The translations under genes and the position numbers were made by a program. This document shows positions 30,391-39,323 of a DNA stretch of 54,454 nt, one piece after another. Each line of letters opens with the position of its first letter. Positions within the stretch are counted from its first letter, which is position 1. The stretch lies in IMG/VR virus record IMGVR_UViG_3300032892_000002, positions 1-54,454 of that record; one strand, given 5' to 3'. The notes under the pieces are model-generated. The model searched no databases, was not told where the DNA came from, and saw nothing but the letters and a program-made list of their open reading frames with translations. This stretch comes from a virus.

Positions 30391-32195
30391 CAGGTGGTGA
30401 TCCGGTAAAGGTGGTACTGGTAATCGGAGGTGAAACCGTCGGTGAACACCCCGCCGGTCACCGCGATGGTGCGGGACTCACCAAGCACCGTGACCGTTGT
30501 CCCGGTTATCCCGGTCAGCGTGAACGTGCCGGTCGTGATACCGGGATTCCCCGCGATCGCGAAAATGTAGGTGAACCCGTCACCCGGTTGCCGCACCGTG
30601 GTGTCGATCTGCACACCGGGGCCTTTGCCGTAGAACAGCACCGTTTCGGTGAACGCGGTCAGATCCGCCGGCGGCGCCTGCGACGTGTTCGACGACCCCA
30701 CCGTCAGCACACCAGCCACAGCCGGCGCGTTCAGCGCCGCCGCGAGAGCAGCGACCTGAGCGTTGATCCCCGACACTGCGCATCCCGTGCCGGGATAATT
30801 GGAGCTGCTGAGCGAGTTGAAATCACCCGGCGGCCAGAACAGATGATCGAAATAGATGATGCCCCGGGCACCGTGGATCAGCATCATCCACACCGCCTGC
30901 GTCATCTGCGTCGGGGTGATCGCCGCACCACCGTTGCCTGCAACGCATTCCACGAACCCCCACACCGGTTTCGCGTAATTCACCCACTGCAGCATCCGGT
31001 CGATCACCCGGCCATACACCCAGATCCCCGGATGGGTGGGCACGGTGTCGGTCTCGCTGACCGCGTACATGTCGCAGGACACGATGTCGGCCGCCACGAA
31101 CTGTTCCATGATGTCGGCGTGAGTAAGTCCGCTGCCTGGGAAGGTGAGCATCGACCAGCCGGACAACGCGAAGTTCAGGTACGCGGGACGGGTCGAATCG
31201 TAACTGTGCACGATGTTCGTGTAGCCCTGCACCACCGGCCCAGGGGTCGGGGTGGTGGAGTCAAGCTCATCACCGATGGTGTAAGACCTGGAGATCTGCG
31301 ACACGGTCGGGTTGGTGACGTAAAACTCGGCGGACTGGTGACCGCCGTTGTTGTCACCACCGGCCATCATGTTGAACCCGACCGCGTAGGCACCTTCCAT
31401 GTTCCCGTTATCCGGCGGCCACCCGAAGATCGTCACGTCCGTGTTGAAATTCATCGACTGGTAGCGGAGCGGCGCGATGGAGTAGGTGCCGCTTTGCTGC
31501 CACACGCCGATCGGGAAAAACGTGGCCCCGGTGGGGAAACAGTTCACCCACCGGGAGTAGTAACCAGGCCCGACCGGCGGGTTGACCTGGTTGGTCATCT
31601 CGAACACGACGTCGACGCCGTAGATCTCGCTGTTGTTCCCGGTGTTGGGGAACGTTCCGGGGGTAGTTGAGTAGAACCCGGCGCCGAACGGTGAGACGGT
31701 GAACACGCCAGGCAGGATCAGCGGCCATACGGGGATCGCGGACTGGCTGCCCATGATGTGGTTGGTGGATTCCATGTAGCCGGTACTCGCGGACACCGAC
31801 ATGCGGTACACCGCAGGGAACGGGCTGATCGTCACCGGGGTACCGAAGGTGGCGGTGTTCCAGGTGCCGCTGGTTTCGGCGCCGAACGCTGCCGTCGCAA
31901 GCAGGGTGCCTGTGTCGGTCCACAGGTTCGCGTTCCGCGACGGGTCGGTGTTTCCGGGGTCTTTCCAGAACCGGATCCCGGTGACCTTGCCGGGTTGCAG
32001 CGTGAAGAACCGCATCCCGATCTCAATCGGCGTGCTGTCGGCGTTGAACACGGTGTCCATCGCCGCCGCCGAGCCCCACAGTGTACTGGACGTGGTTGTG
32101 AACGCTGCCGTCCCAGCCAGGGCGAAGGTCTGTGACAGCGATGATTGCAGGTTCCGCTGATCAACAACATTCGCGGTGAACGTTACCGATGTCAC
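30390..32195 (-). CDS. DUF4082 plus glycoside-hydrolase-like (TIM barrel) tail protein
   Basis: GTG 32195 overlaps the previous stop (GTGA); an earlier GTG at 32213 would overlap it further. 601 residues. The first 200 have DUF4082 (IEIGMRFFTLQPGKVTGIRF, NLWTDTGTLLATAAFG). A barrel-like domain follows with GDELDS (a possible acid/base Glu) and VWGFVECVAG (a possible nucleophile Glu), IIYFDHLFWPPG and a C-terminal beta domain, as in GH5/GH39/GH42-type enzymes. Probably cleaves or binds a surface glycan at the tail. Assignment is from pattern; the catalytic pair is tentative. Confidence 0.6.
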   Translation of the reverse strand: MTSVTFTANVVDQRNLQSSLSQTFALAGTAAFTTTSSTLWGSAAAMDTVFNADSTPIEIGMRFFTLQPGKVTGIRFWKDPGNTDPSRNANLWTDTGTLLATAAFGAETSGTWNTATFGTPVTISPFPAVYRMSVSASTGYMESTNHIMGSQSAIPVWPLILPGVFTVSPFGAGFYSTTPGTFPNTGNNSEIYGVDVVFEMTNQVNPPVGPGYYSRWVNCFPTGATFFPIGVWQQSGTYSIAPLRYQSMNFNTDVTIFGWPPDNGNMEGAYAVGFNMMAGGDNNGGHQSAEFYVTNPTVSQISRSYTIGDELDSTTPTPGPVVQGYTNIVHSYDSTRPAYLNFALSGWSMLTFPGSGLTHADIMEQFVAADIVSCDMYAVSETDTVPTHPGIWVYGRVIDRMLQWVNYAKPVWGFVECVAGNGGAAITPTQMTQAVWMMLIHGARGIIYFDHLFWPPGDFNSLSSSNYPGTGCAVSGINAQVAALAAALNAPAVAGVLTVGSSNTSQAPPADLTAFTETVLFYGKGPGVQIDTTVRQPGDGFTYIFAIAGNPGITTGTFTLTGITGTTVTVLGESRTIAVTGGVFTDGFTSDYQYHLYRITT

Positions 32196-32425
32196 GGCGC
32201 CGTCCAGGTCCACACGGACGGGTCAGCGGTGGGCTGCGGCGCAGGGCCGGTGCTCGCCGCCAGAGTGAACGCCATCACCCCGGCGCTTTGCGCGTTGATA
32301 TGGATCGTCGCGGTCGCGCCGGACGGCACCGGGTCGGGGAACACTGTGATAGCGACCACTTGCGGCGCCGGGCCGATGGGGGTCTGCTGCTGTGTCACCC
32401 ATACCGGGTTCTGCATCATCGGCAT
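32192..32425 (-). CDS. small structural-region protein
   Basis: 77 residues from ATG 32425 (MPMMQNPVWVTQQQTPIGPA). It has one short beta region (SGATATIHINAQSAGVMAF) and a Pro/Thr tail ending TWTAP. It overlaps the next gene by GTGA. Nature unknown; possibly a linker or chaperone for the neighbouring fibre protein. Confidence 0.5.
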   Translation of the reverse strand: MPMMQNPVWVTQQQTPIGPAPQVVAITVFPDPVPSGATATIHINAQSAGVMAFTLAASTGPAPQPTADPSVWTWTAP

Positions 32426-32426
32426 G

Positions 32427-33143
32427 TCAGCTCCACATCGAGATCCCCCGGGTGAACCGCTGCCCCGGCACTACCGGTGTTCCGGGTGATATCTGCGGAT
32501 TGACCCCTGCGGTGGACGCGAAGTTGATGTAACTGTTTCCTGGGGTGAACACCCCTCCGCCGATCACCGTACCCGCAGGCCCCACGGGGGCGGCGGTGTC
32601 GACGACGGCGACGGCGACGCCGCTGCCGGGGGTGCCGTCTGACGCTGCCGTCCGCGGCGTTCCCGTTGGTGGGGTCAGGGTGCTGGACGCGTACGTGGCC
32701 GCCATCTGCACAGCCCAGTCGCCGGGGACGGTTGTCACCACCGATGGGGCGGTGATCGTGGCGGCGAAATTCCCGGTGCTGCCGTACCCGTCCACACCCG
32801 CCGCGCCCGTGTACGCGGCCACCGCAATCGCGAACCCTGTCGTGTCCGCCGTCCACGTGACCGTGATCATCGCGCCTGGGTCCGCCGCATCGGCGACCGC
32901 CCAGAACAGGCCGTACTCGAAGGTGTAGAACGCATCCTGCCGCTGCGTAACCCCAAGCTGGGTCAGCGGTGTCCCGCTCGAGGTGACTGTCATGTCTGAC
33001 GGCGGGAGCCGGTTGTGACCGCCTGTGGCGGCGATGAGAAGCACGTCGCCGGGCAGCACCCCCGCCGGGATGGTGAGGGTGAACACGCCGGTGCCGGATG
33101 ATTGGGTGGCGGCGGCGGCGCCGGTGTTGTAGGCGATGGTCAC
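32427..33143 (-). CDS. fibre/surface protein with the shared module (copy 3)
   Basis: 238 residues from GTG 33143, in the same frame-and-spacing pattern as its neighbours. LTIPAGVLPGDVLLIAATGG, MTVTSSGTPLTQLGV and YEYGLFWAV-type strands match the module in copies 1 and 2. A long antisense-like frame across this gene (to 34131) is Arg/His-rich and not real. Confidence 0.55.
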   Translation of the reverse strand: MTIAYNTGAAAATQSSGTGVFTLTIPAGVLPGDVLLIAATGGHNRLPPSDMTVTSSGTPLTQLGVTQRQDAFYTFEYGLFWAVADAADPGAMITVTWTADTTGFAIAVAAYTGAAGVDGYGSTGNFAATITAPSVVTTVPGDWAVQMAATYASSTLTPPTGTPRTAASDGTPGSGVAVAVVDTAAPVGPAGTVIGGGVFTPGNSYINFASTAGVNPQISPGTPVVPGQRFTRGISMWS

Positions 33144-34727
33144 CTAGTACAGCACCCACGCGGTTGACAGGGTTCCGGTGTAGGTGACCGTGTACGACTT
33201 CCCTGACGGCACCGCTACCGGCCCGACATCGGTCCCGGCGGTGATCGGCAACGTGAGACCACCGACCGACACAGCGGTGATCGACCCGCCAGACGTGGAT
33301 AGCCACACTTGGGCGTCGCGGTAGTACCAGTTGAATTGCGGCACGGTCGACGCCGGCGCGGCTGGTGCGCCGGCGGTCTGCGGCCCTGGTGGCATGTTTT
33401 TCTGGATGACCCGAAGGTTCGCGCCGCCGGTGCCGATCCCGCCGTCCTGGTAGTGGCCTGAGCCGTTGACCCGCCAGCCGATGGTGCCGATGCCGTAGTT
33501 GTTCGGATCGAAAAACGCGCCGGCGGATTCGACGTCGAGGGTCTCCACGTCGATGTTGATGGTGTTGTCGAGGAAACCGATGGCCTGCTGGCACACTTCG
33601 GCGCTGACGTAATTGAGCTGACCGGCGTGCGGCATCGGGGTGCCGGCCCCGGAGTATGTTTCGACACCGATGATGCAGTACACGGCCCGGATCGAGTCGG
33701 CGGCCGTGTGCTCGGACGGCATCACCCCGTAGCACAAGCCTTCCGCTGACCACCAGCCGATGTTGCAGTTGTCGTTGTTGTTGAACGACGGCATCCGCAG
33801 CCCGAACGTCCACTGGTTCGAGATGTTCGCCGAGTTCACCATCGTCGGCACTATCGGCGTCGGCGGCGGCACAGCAGCGGCCATACACGCCCCGGTGATC
33901 ACGTTTGCTTCGGCGAGGCCCCAGAAATCCCACCCGCAGTACGTCGTGTTGTACGGCACCAGCATCGAGATACCGTCGACAGTGACCAGCAGATTGGTGA
34001 CAGTTCCGCCGCCGTAACCGTTGTACGGCCCACCAATGACCGACGCTGGGCCGTTCGCTATATCGTTGGTGCCGTCGGCGCGCATACAGGCCAGCACGGT
34101 CCCCGACGCCTGCGGGGTCTGCTGCAGCCAATGCGGCAACGCGGTCACATCCAGCACACCCCGGTACACGATGGTGATTTTCTGCGACGTAGGCACGATG
34201 ATCGGCAGCGGGATCTGCGCGTTCCCCAACGTGGCGCCCCCGATGACCGGCGCCCCGGCGATGCAGTACATCAACGGGTCGAAGATTATCTCTGCGTACC
34301 CGTTGCCTGCCTGCGCATAGGCGACAGCGGCAGCCTGCGCAGCCGCGATCGCAGCAGTGTCGTCAGTGCCGTAGTACGCGACCGCCTGCGACACCGACGA
34401 CGTGGCCGCCGCTGCGAGGGTCGCCGACCCGGCCCCAGCTGAGGAGATCGTCGTCGCCAGCGGCGTGAACGCGCCGCCACCCGCCCCGGACACGACGATC
34501 GCTTTTCCCGCGTCGGCGGCGGTGATCGACGCCGACGTGAACGTGTGGCTGCCGATCGTCATCGCGCCGTCGCTGACGACTTTGCCGTTACCCACCGCAC
34601 CGTACGTCGACGCGACGAAGCCGCCGACGTAGAACTGGTACGGGAAAAAGTACGGTGCAGGCACTTCCGGTGTCACCGCCCCTTCTTCTTGCAGAGCGGT
34701 CCACAGCGGGTTCAGCCGGGTACGCAC
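33144..34727 (-). CDS. tail spike/fibre, pectate-lyase-like beta helix
   Basis: 527 residues from GTG 34727. An opening STYGAVGNGKVVSDGAMTIG and the YYGTDDTAAIAAAQAAAVA step is a typical beta-helix tail spike cap; QKITIVYRGVLDVTALPHWL and CNIGWWSAEGLCYGVMPSEH are helix coils. It has a Ser/Gly/Thr C-terminal beta domain. It probably recognises or cleaves polysaccharide. Catalytic acids cannot be placed. This is the second beta-helix protein in the window, unrelated in detail to the one at 11573. Confidence 0.65.
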   Translation of the reverse strand: MRTRLNPLWTALQEEGAVTPEVPAPYFFPYQFYVGGFVASTYGAVGNGKVVSDGAMTIGSHTFTSASITAADAGKAIVVSGAGGGAFTPLATTISSAGAGSATLAAAATSSVSQAVAYYGTDDTAAIAAAQAAAVAYAQAGNGYAEIIFDPLMYCIAGAPVIGGATLGNAQIPLPIIVPTSQKITIVYRGVLDVTALPHWLQQTPQASGTVLACMRADGTNDIANGPASVIGGPYNGYGGGTVTNLLVTVDGISMLVPYNTTYCGWDFWGLAEANVITGACMAAAVPPPTPIVPTMVNSANISNQWTFGLRMPSFNNNDNCNIGWWSAEGLCYGVMPSEHTAADSIRAVYCIIGVETYSGAGTPMPHAGQLNYVSAEVCQQAIGFLDNTINIDVETLDVESAGAFFDPNNYGIGTIGWRVNGSGHYQDGGIGTGGANLRVIQKNMPPGPQTAGAPAAPASTVPQFNWYYRDAQVWLSTSGGSITAVSVGGLTLPITAGTDVGPVAVPSGKSYTVTYTGTLSTAWVLY

Positions 34728-34751
34728 AACCGCCCTCCCGGATACACGGCG

Positions 34752-35552
34752 TCAGCGGGCCGCCAGAGCCGCAGCCTCCGCTGGCAGGTACGCCGCCTGG
34801 TAGCCCCACGGGTTACCGGCCCGCGCGTCCTGGTCGGTGACGTAGATGTTGCCGATGTTCGCGGCCTGCGCCTGAACGAGGACCTGCTGCATGAAATACG
34901 GCGACGGGCAGTTGTACACCAGCGCCGCAAACCGTGACGCCGGGTAGTTCTGCACCCACGACGGCAACGCGGCCAGGAACGCCGCCCACGCCCCCGCCCC
35001 GTAGTCGTTCTCGTGGATGATCACAATATCGGCGAACGTCATGTACCCCGGGTCGGACGCTGGGACCGTGCCCCAGTTCAGCACCGCGACCGCCCCGCCG
35101 ACTGTGTGGACCTGGTTGCACAGCGTCTGGTAGTAGCTGGCGTTCCCGGCCGTGTCGTCGGCCCGGTCGAAAAAGATCGACGTCACTGCCGGCGGCCCTG
35201 GATAGATAACGGGCCATGATCCTGCGCCGGACACCTGCGCCTGCGCGGTCGCCAGCGGAACCGCTGTGTAGTTGGTGTCCACATAGCCGAGCACCGTGAT
35301 CCCTGCCGTGAACGCGGCGCTGATCGCGGTCGTGTAAAACGCGTCCCCGGCGCCGGGCCCGGATGCCGGGTCAGCGATCGCGTATTTGACCGCCCCACCG
35401 GTCCCGGTGCCCGCCCCCGCCGCGAGCCCAGCTGAATAGGTGCCGCAAAGCTGCCAGAATATGCCCAGCGCAGGATGCTGGTACACGGGCACCAGCATCG
35501 ATGTCGCCGCCTGCTTGTACGCCACCCACGGTGGGCTCATCGCCGCATGCAT
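34752..35552 (-). CDS. spherulation-specific family 4 (GH-like) protein
   Basis: ATG 35552 gives 266 residues; the frame to 36044 is an artefact in another gene. The order MLVPVYQHPALG, YAIADPASGPGAG, AFTAGITVLGYVDTNY, TSIFFDRADD, YYQTLCNQVHTVGG, VLNWGTVPASDPGY and IVIIHEND follows the Spherulin4/GH114-like TIM barrel (related to GH135), with putative catalytic acids in VDTNY and FFDRAD. Such enzymes cut galactosaminoglycan-type polymers. In the virion it could act as a depolymerase. Expressed with the fibre cluster. Confidence 0.75.
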   Translation of the reverse strand: MHAAMSPPWVAYKQAATSMLVPVYQHPALGIFWQLCGTYSAGLAAGAGTGTGGAVKYAIADPASGPGAGDAFYTTAISAAFTAGITVLGYVDTNYTAVPLATAQAQVSGAGSWPVIYPGPPAVTSIFFDRADDTAGNASYYQTLCNQVHTVGGAVAVLNWGTVPASDPGYMTFADIVIIHENDYGAGAWAAFLAALPSWVQNYPASRFAALVYNCPSPYFMQQVLVQAQAANIGNIYVTDQDARAGNPWGYQAAYLPAEAAALAAR

Positions 35553-35568
35553 CAGGCCACCGTTCCTT

Positions 35569-36291
35569 TCAGCCGCATACCACCACAGCGGCCCACACCC
35601 CCGCGTACCCGCCTGTCGGTGACGAGTACCGGCACAGTTCGGTCCACTGCAGCATGCCGTTGTCGTCGCACAACTGGACACATGCGCCGGTGCCCGCAGC
35701 GGCGACCATGGCGACCAGTAGCGACCCCATCGGCGGGGTGAAATGCGCGGTCGACACAGACGTACCCGAGGCAGTGACTGCCGGCGGTGATGACGGGTCT
35801 TCGAGCAGGGTCCCGGATGCGGGGATTTCGACGGCTGCGATACCACCGGCGGTTTTCGGCGCCATGTCCGATGCGCCGACGGTGATCGGTGTCCCGGCGG
35901 TGGTGTAGCCACCGGCGCCGTCGTCCGAGGACCGGAACGTTCCGTAGGTGGCGTTGTCTGTGGCGTCGGCGACGTTCTGGCTGAACGTGGTCCCCCCCTC
36001 GGGGGTCCACGCCGACGCCGCGTCGTTGCGGCACACCGCCCCATACACCAGCGACCCCGTGTACTCGGGGACCAGCGTCACCGCTGGGATCGCCGCATAC
36101 CGGGCGCCGGTCGCGCCGGGGGTGAACGACGACTGGTACTGCGGCCCCGACACCGTGATCACCACGCCGGTGAGCGCTTTCACGGTCAGCGCCATCCCGT
36201 TCGCCGCACCCGCCCCCCACTGGTACGCGGTGACCGCTGGGCTCACGCTGTTGCATTGCCGCCACGGCATGATCGCCTGCCCGGTGAACAT
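35569..36291 (-). CDS. fibre/surface protein with the shared module (copy 4)
   Basis: 240 residues; ATG 36291 is chosen because GTG 36309 overlaps the previous stop further. It is a full-length paralogue of the gene at 28810: PAVTAYQWGAGAANGMALTV, DATDNATYGTFRSSDDGAGG, FTPPMGSLLVAMVAAAGTGA, GYAGVWAAVVVCG. The two flank the fibre block, which suggests duplication at its ends. Likely a beta-rich surface protein. Confidence 0.6.
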   Translation of the reverse strand: MFTGQAIMPWRQCNSVSPAVTAYQWGAGAANGMALTVKALTGVVITVSGPQYQSSFTPGATGARYAAIPAVTLVPEYTGSLVYGAVCRNDAASAWTPEGGTTFSQNVADATDNATYGTFRSSDDGAGGYTTAGTPITVGASDMAPKTAGGIAAVEIPASGTLLEDPSSPPAVTASGTSVSTAHFTPPMGSLLVAMVAAAGTGACVQLCDDNGMLQWTELCRYSSPTGGYAGVWAAVVVCG

Positions 36292-36298
36292 CGGCCGG

Positions 36299-36880
36299 TC
36301 AGTCCTCACCAGCCAGAGTCAGATATTCGGTGGTGACCGTGTTCCCTGCCGTCGCCGCGCTCAGCGACAACGCCGGCCACAGGAAATACTGCTGATCACT
36401 CGCCCACGTCGCCAGCGGAGTGATCGCCCCCGACGCGGGCAGCGGGACGATACCGAACGTCGCAGTGGGGAACCCGATCGACGTGAACGACCCCTGCGCG
36501 AGAACCGTCGACGCGCCGCCGAGCGCCAGGGTCCGCAACCCGATACGGATCGACGACGTCCACGGGGCGCTGGTCTGCGCGGTCGGCGTGAACGTTCCGG
36601 TCGACCCGAGCGTCAACGTGGTGCCGAACGCGTTGGTGGTCGTCAGATACAGGAAAAACTGCCACGTCGGGATCGTCGCCGTGGCAGTCATCAAGCCACC
36701 AATCTCCAGCCTCAGCGACGATGACCGCGACCCCACCGACCCCATGATCCCACCAGGAATCACGATCGCCGGATACGTCAGCGTGATACTCGACCCCGGC
36801 GACGTCGTTGGAGTACTTGTCGTCGCCGCGCCGTAAAACGAGTACAGCAGCTCCGTCTGGGTGCCGAAAAAACCGCTCAC
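36299..36880 (-). CDS. beta-sandwich structural protein
   Basis: 193 residues from GTG 36880, which overlaps the previous stop (GTGA). Strands: LLYSFYGAATTSTPTTSPGS, LTYPAIVIPGGIMGSVG, SLRLEIGGLMTATATIPTWQ and QQYFLWPALSLSAATAGNTV. Jelly-roll-like and similar in pattern to genes at 28051 and 39324. No catalytic motif; a head or tail surface protein is likely. Confidence 0.55.
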   Translation of the reverse strand: MSGFFGTQTELLYSFYGAATTSTPTTSPGSSITLTYPAIVIPGGIMGSVGSRSSSLRLEIGGLMTATATIPTWQFFLYLTTTNAFGTTLTLGSTGTFTPTAQTSAPWTSSIRIGLRTLALGGASTVLAQGSFTSIGFPTATFGIVPLPASGAITPLATWASDQQYFLWPALSLSAATAGNTVTTEYLTLAGED

Positions 36881-37578
36881 CGTTCACCACCGCCCCGCCG
36901 CAGAGCCCGTATCTTCGCCACGTCCCCAGCCATCCGCTCCGCCCGCCACACCTTGTACGCCTGCTCGTCATGCTGCACATGCGGCCACGCGTCCCGGTAC
37001 GTCGCGTCCCACTGCGCTTTCCCGGTGACGTGATGCTTATGCGGCACCAGCACGTCCCGCAGATACGCAAGGCACCCTGCCGCTTCGCCGAGGTCGTGGA
37101 CCACGTTGTCGACCCACCAATGGTTCAGCGACGGCTCACACATCCATCCCAGCGCTTCCGCGATGTCCGACGACTGGATCCACGCTTCACACACATCGTC
37201 GCGGATCTGGTCGTTCGGGTACGCGAACCCCGTCCCCCCCATCCCCGCGACCGCTTCCAGTAGCAGCTTGTCCCAGCCTTCGGTGACTGGCACATGGTCG
37301 TCGCCGAACGACCCCAGATGGCGGAACGACCCAGCCGCATACGACGCCACGTAGTTCGTCCACCCGGCCAGCCCTTTACGCGGGCCTGTCACCACCGACC
37401 CGGGGAACCCGCCCGCTTTCGCCGCCGCCCGGTTCTGTTCGAGCGCGGGGTCGTCGTCGTCGAAACAGAACACCACATCGGTGCGGGCCCGCGATGTGGT
37501 TTTGACGGTGCGGGCGAACCGGGCCACGTTCCCTGGCCGTCCCCGCGACGGGACGATCAGCAGCAGGTCAGGTCGCAT
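36877..37578 (-). CDS. glycosyltransferase, GT-A fold (GT2-like)
   Basis: ATG 37578 (MRPDLLLIVPSRGRPGNVAR) is preferred to 37584. 233 residues. Motifs: LIVPSRGRP at the start, FCFDDDDP (a probable DxD for a metal-bound nucleotide sugar), GWTNYVASYAAGSFRHLGSF with GDDH, and a later Trp/His-rich stretch. It could add sugar to a phage or host target. It is paired with the GT-methyltransferase fusion upstream (11-base overlap), so both probably work in one pathway. Confidence 0.8.
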   Translation of the reverse strand: MRPDLLLIVPSRGRPGNVARFARTVKTTSRARTDVVFCFDDDDPALEQNRAAAKAGGFPGSVVTGPRKGLAGWTNYVASYAAGSFRHLGSFGDDHVPVTEGWDKLLLEAVAGMGGTGFAYPNDQIRDDVCEAWIQSSDIAEALGWMCEPSLNHWWVDNVVHDLGEAAGCLAYLRDVLVPHKHHVTGKAQWDATYRDAWPHVQHDEQAYKVWRAERMAGDVAKIRALRRGGGER

Positions 37579-39274
37579 CAGCAAACGGTACTGTGATCAG
37601 GCCGAGGCCGAATTCGCCGCCCATCTCCTCCCACACCAGCCCCGTCTCCGCGCAGTACGTGTCCAGCGCCCGGGCCACCGGGAACCCGTCACCGGGCTCG
37701 AACTTCGTGTCGTGCGCCAGTACCGTCCCGCCGGGCCGGACCAGCGGCACATACTGCCGCAGCTCCGCCAGCGTCTGGTCATAGGAATGGGGGTCGACGT
37801 CGAGGAACAGCACCTCCACCTCAGACGGCAGCTGCGCGATCACGTCGGGGTCGAGGTCGTCGCCTTTCACGAAGGTCCACAGGCCGCTGCGGGCCCAGTT
37901 CGCAGGTACCTGCGGGCCGGTGATGTCGACCGACCACACGTGCCCGCCGCACATCTCGGCCGCGGCCAGGAACGCTGACGTTGAGTTGCCGGACCGAACC
38001 CCCAGTTCGATGATCCTCGGCCCGGCGTATTTCAGCGCCGTGTCCCGCAGCACCGGCAGGCTGTCCCGCATGTCGGACCACTCACCCAGCCGCCGCTCGT
38101 AGTCGTCGCCGATCGGTTCCGCTTTGGCCGCCATCTTGTCTTCGAGCGCCGCCAACGCTGGGAGCCAGAACTCGTGGAACACCCGGTCAACGTCGTACCC
38201 GGCGGCGAACTCGCGGGCCTCTTTGCGGCGGGTGTCGTTCATCGGCCACTCAGCGAACGCCTCCTCATACGCGGCGATGATCCCCGACACCGACGGGCAC
38301 ATCCACCACGCCACATGCCCCGGCGCCCAGATCGGCTGGCCTTTCACCTTCCACCCAGCACCGCACAGCTCCGACATTGCGGACCCGTCGGTCACCACCA
38401 CCGGCGTCCCGCACGCCTGCGCCTCCAGGATCGGCAGCCCGAACCCTTCAGCGAGAGAACAGCACGACAGCACATCCAGCACCTGATACCACTGCGCCAT
38501 CAGGTCCCGCCCGACCATGCCGCACACGTAGGCATGCTGGTCCGGGTACATCACCGCGTCGGTGATACCGAGCCGGTCGGTGATTTTTTTCAGGTTCAGC
38601 CCGCCGACCGGCTCCGTGTTGATCGTGGTGTGCAGCACCAGGCGGCTGTTTTCGTGCCGCTCATGGAACTTCGCGAACGCCAGCAACTGTTCAGGGAACG
38701 CCTTACGGTTCCCCGACTCCTTGTTGATCGCGTTGATGCCGATCAGGAACGTGCTGGCCCCGACGCCCATCGATTCGCGGACCTCGTCCCGTTCCGCCGG
38801 GTCAAGCGGGCGGAACAGGGTGGTGTCGACGCCGTGGGGGATGTACAGCGGGTCGTATCCGGCGTCGCGTAGCTGGGTTTCGCCGAACCGGCTGAACGCG
38901 ATCGGCCAGCCTCCGGATGCGTCGAGTTTGGTCCGGTCCCCGTCGCCGAGGGGGGCGCAGTCGACAGGCATCCAATGCGCCACGTTCAGCTCTTTGAGTG
39001 GTTCCGCGTTCATCGCGAACACATCACACAAGGTGATCATCAGGTCGGCGCGGCTGTACCGGTAGTGCGACGCGATGACGTCGGAGCCGTAGGGGTCGAG
39101 ACCGCCGGGCAGGATGGTGAACCCCTCCCAGCCGAGGACGCTGCCGGTCATGCTGTACGGGGCGCTGATCGTTACGTCGTGGCCGGCCGCCTTGAGCCGT
39201 GGCACCCACAGAGCGGTCTGGGTACCGTACCCGCTTGTTATCATCGGGGCGTTGGAGTTCCACAAAATGCGCAC
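37568..39274 (-). CDS. glycosyltransferase family 4 / class I methyltransferase fusion
   Basis: GTG 39274 is chosen by aligning with the related gene at 46288 (both begin GTG-x-x-ATT/ATC-x-TG-TGG after AGGAGGTGxTG); GTGs at 39283/39286 are also possible. About 568 residues. A GT-B domain (SNAPMITSGYGTQTALW; later CSLAEGFGLPILEAQACGTP with the Glu-x7-Glu motif) is joined at about residue 400 to a Rossmann-like SAM-dependent methyltransferase (IIELGVRSGNSTSAFLAA, VLFLDVDPHSYDQTL). It resembles cephalosporin-hydroxylase-type methyltransferases. It probably glycosylates and then methylates the same glycan. Confidence 0.85.
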   Translation of the reverse strand: MRILWNSNAPMITSGYGTQTALWVPRLKAAGHDVTISAPYSMTGSVLGWEGFTILPGGLDPYGSDVIASHYRYSRADLMITLCDVFAMNAEPLKELNVAHWMPVDCAPLGDGDRTKLDASGGWPIAFSRFGETQLRDAGYDPLYIPHGVDTTLFRPLDPAERDEVRESMGVGASTFLIGINAINKESGNRKAFPEQLLAFAKFHERHENSRLVLHTTINTEPVGGLNLKKITDRLGITDAVMYPDQHAYVCGMVGRDLMAQWYQVLDVLSCCSLAEGFGLPILEAQACGTPVVVTDGSAMSELCGAGWKVKGQPIWAPGHVAWWMCPSVSGIIAAYEEAFAEWPMNDTRRKEAREFAAGYDVDRVFHEFWLPALAALEDKMAAKAEPIGDDYERRLGEWSDMRDSLPVLRDTALKYAGPRIIELGVRSGNSTSAFLAAAEMCGGHVWSVDITGPQVPANWARSGLWTFVKGDDLDPDVIAQLPSEVEVLFLDVDPHSYDQTLAELRQYVPLVRPGGTVLAHDTKFEPGDGFPVARALDTYCAETGLVWEEMGGEFGLGLITVPFADAT

Positions 39275-39323
39275 TTTCAGCACCACCTCCTCTCGTGTGG
39301 CCGAAACGGACCTGTAATGGAAA

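Noticed and set aside
32416-34131. 571-codon minus-strand frame in a second frame
   Set aside because: Arg/His-rich shadow of the beta-helix and module genes, which have recognisable folds.
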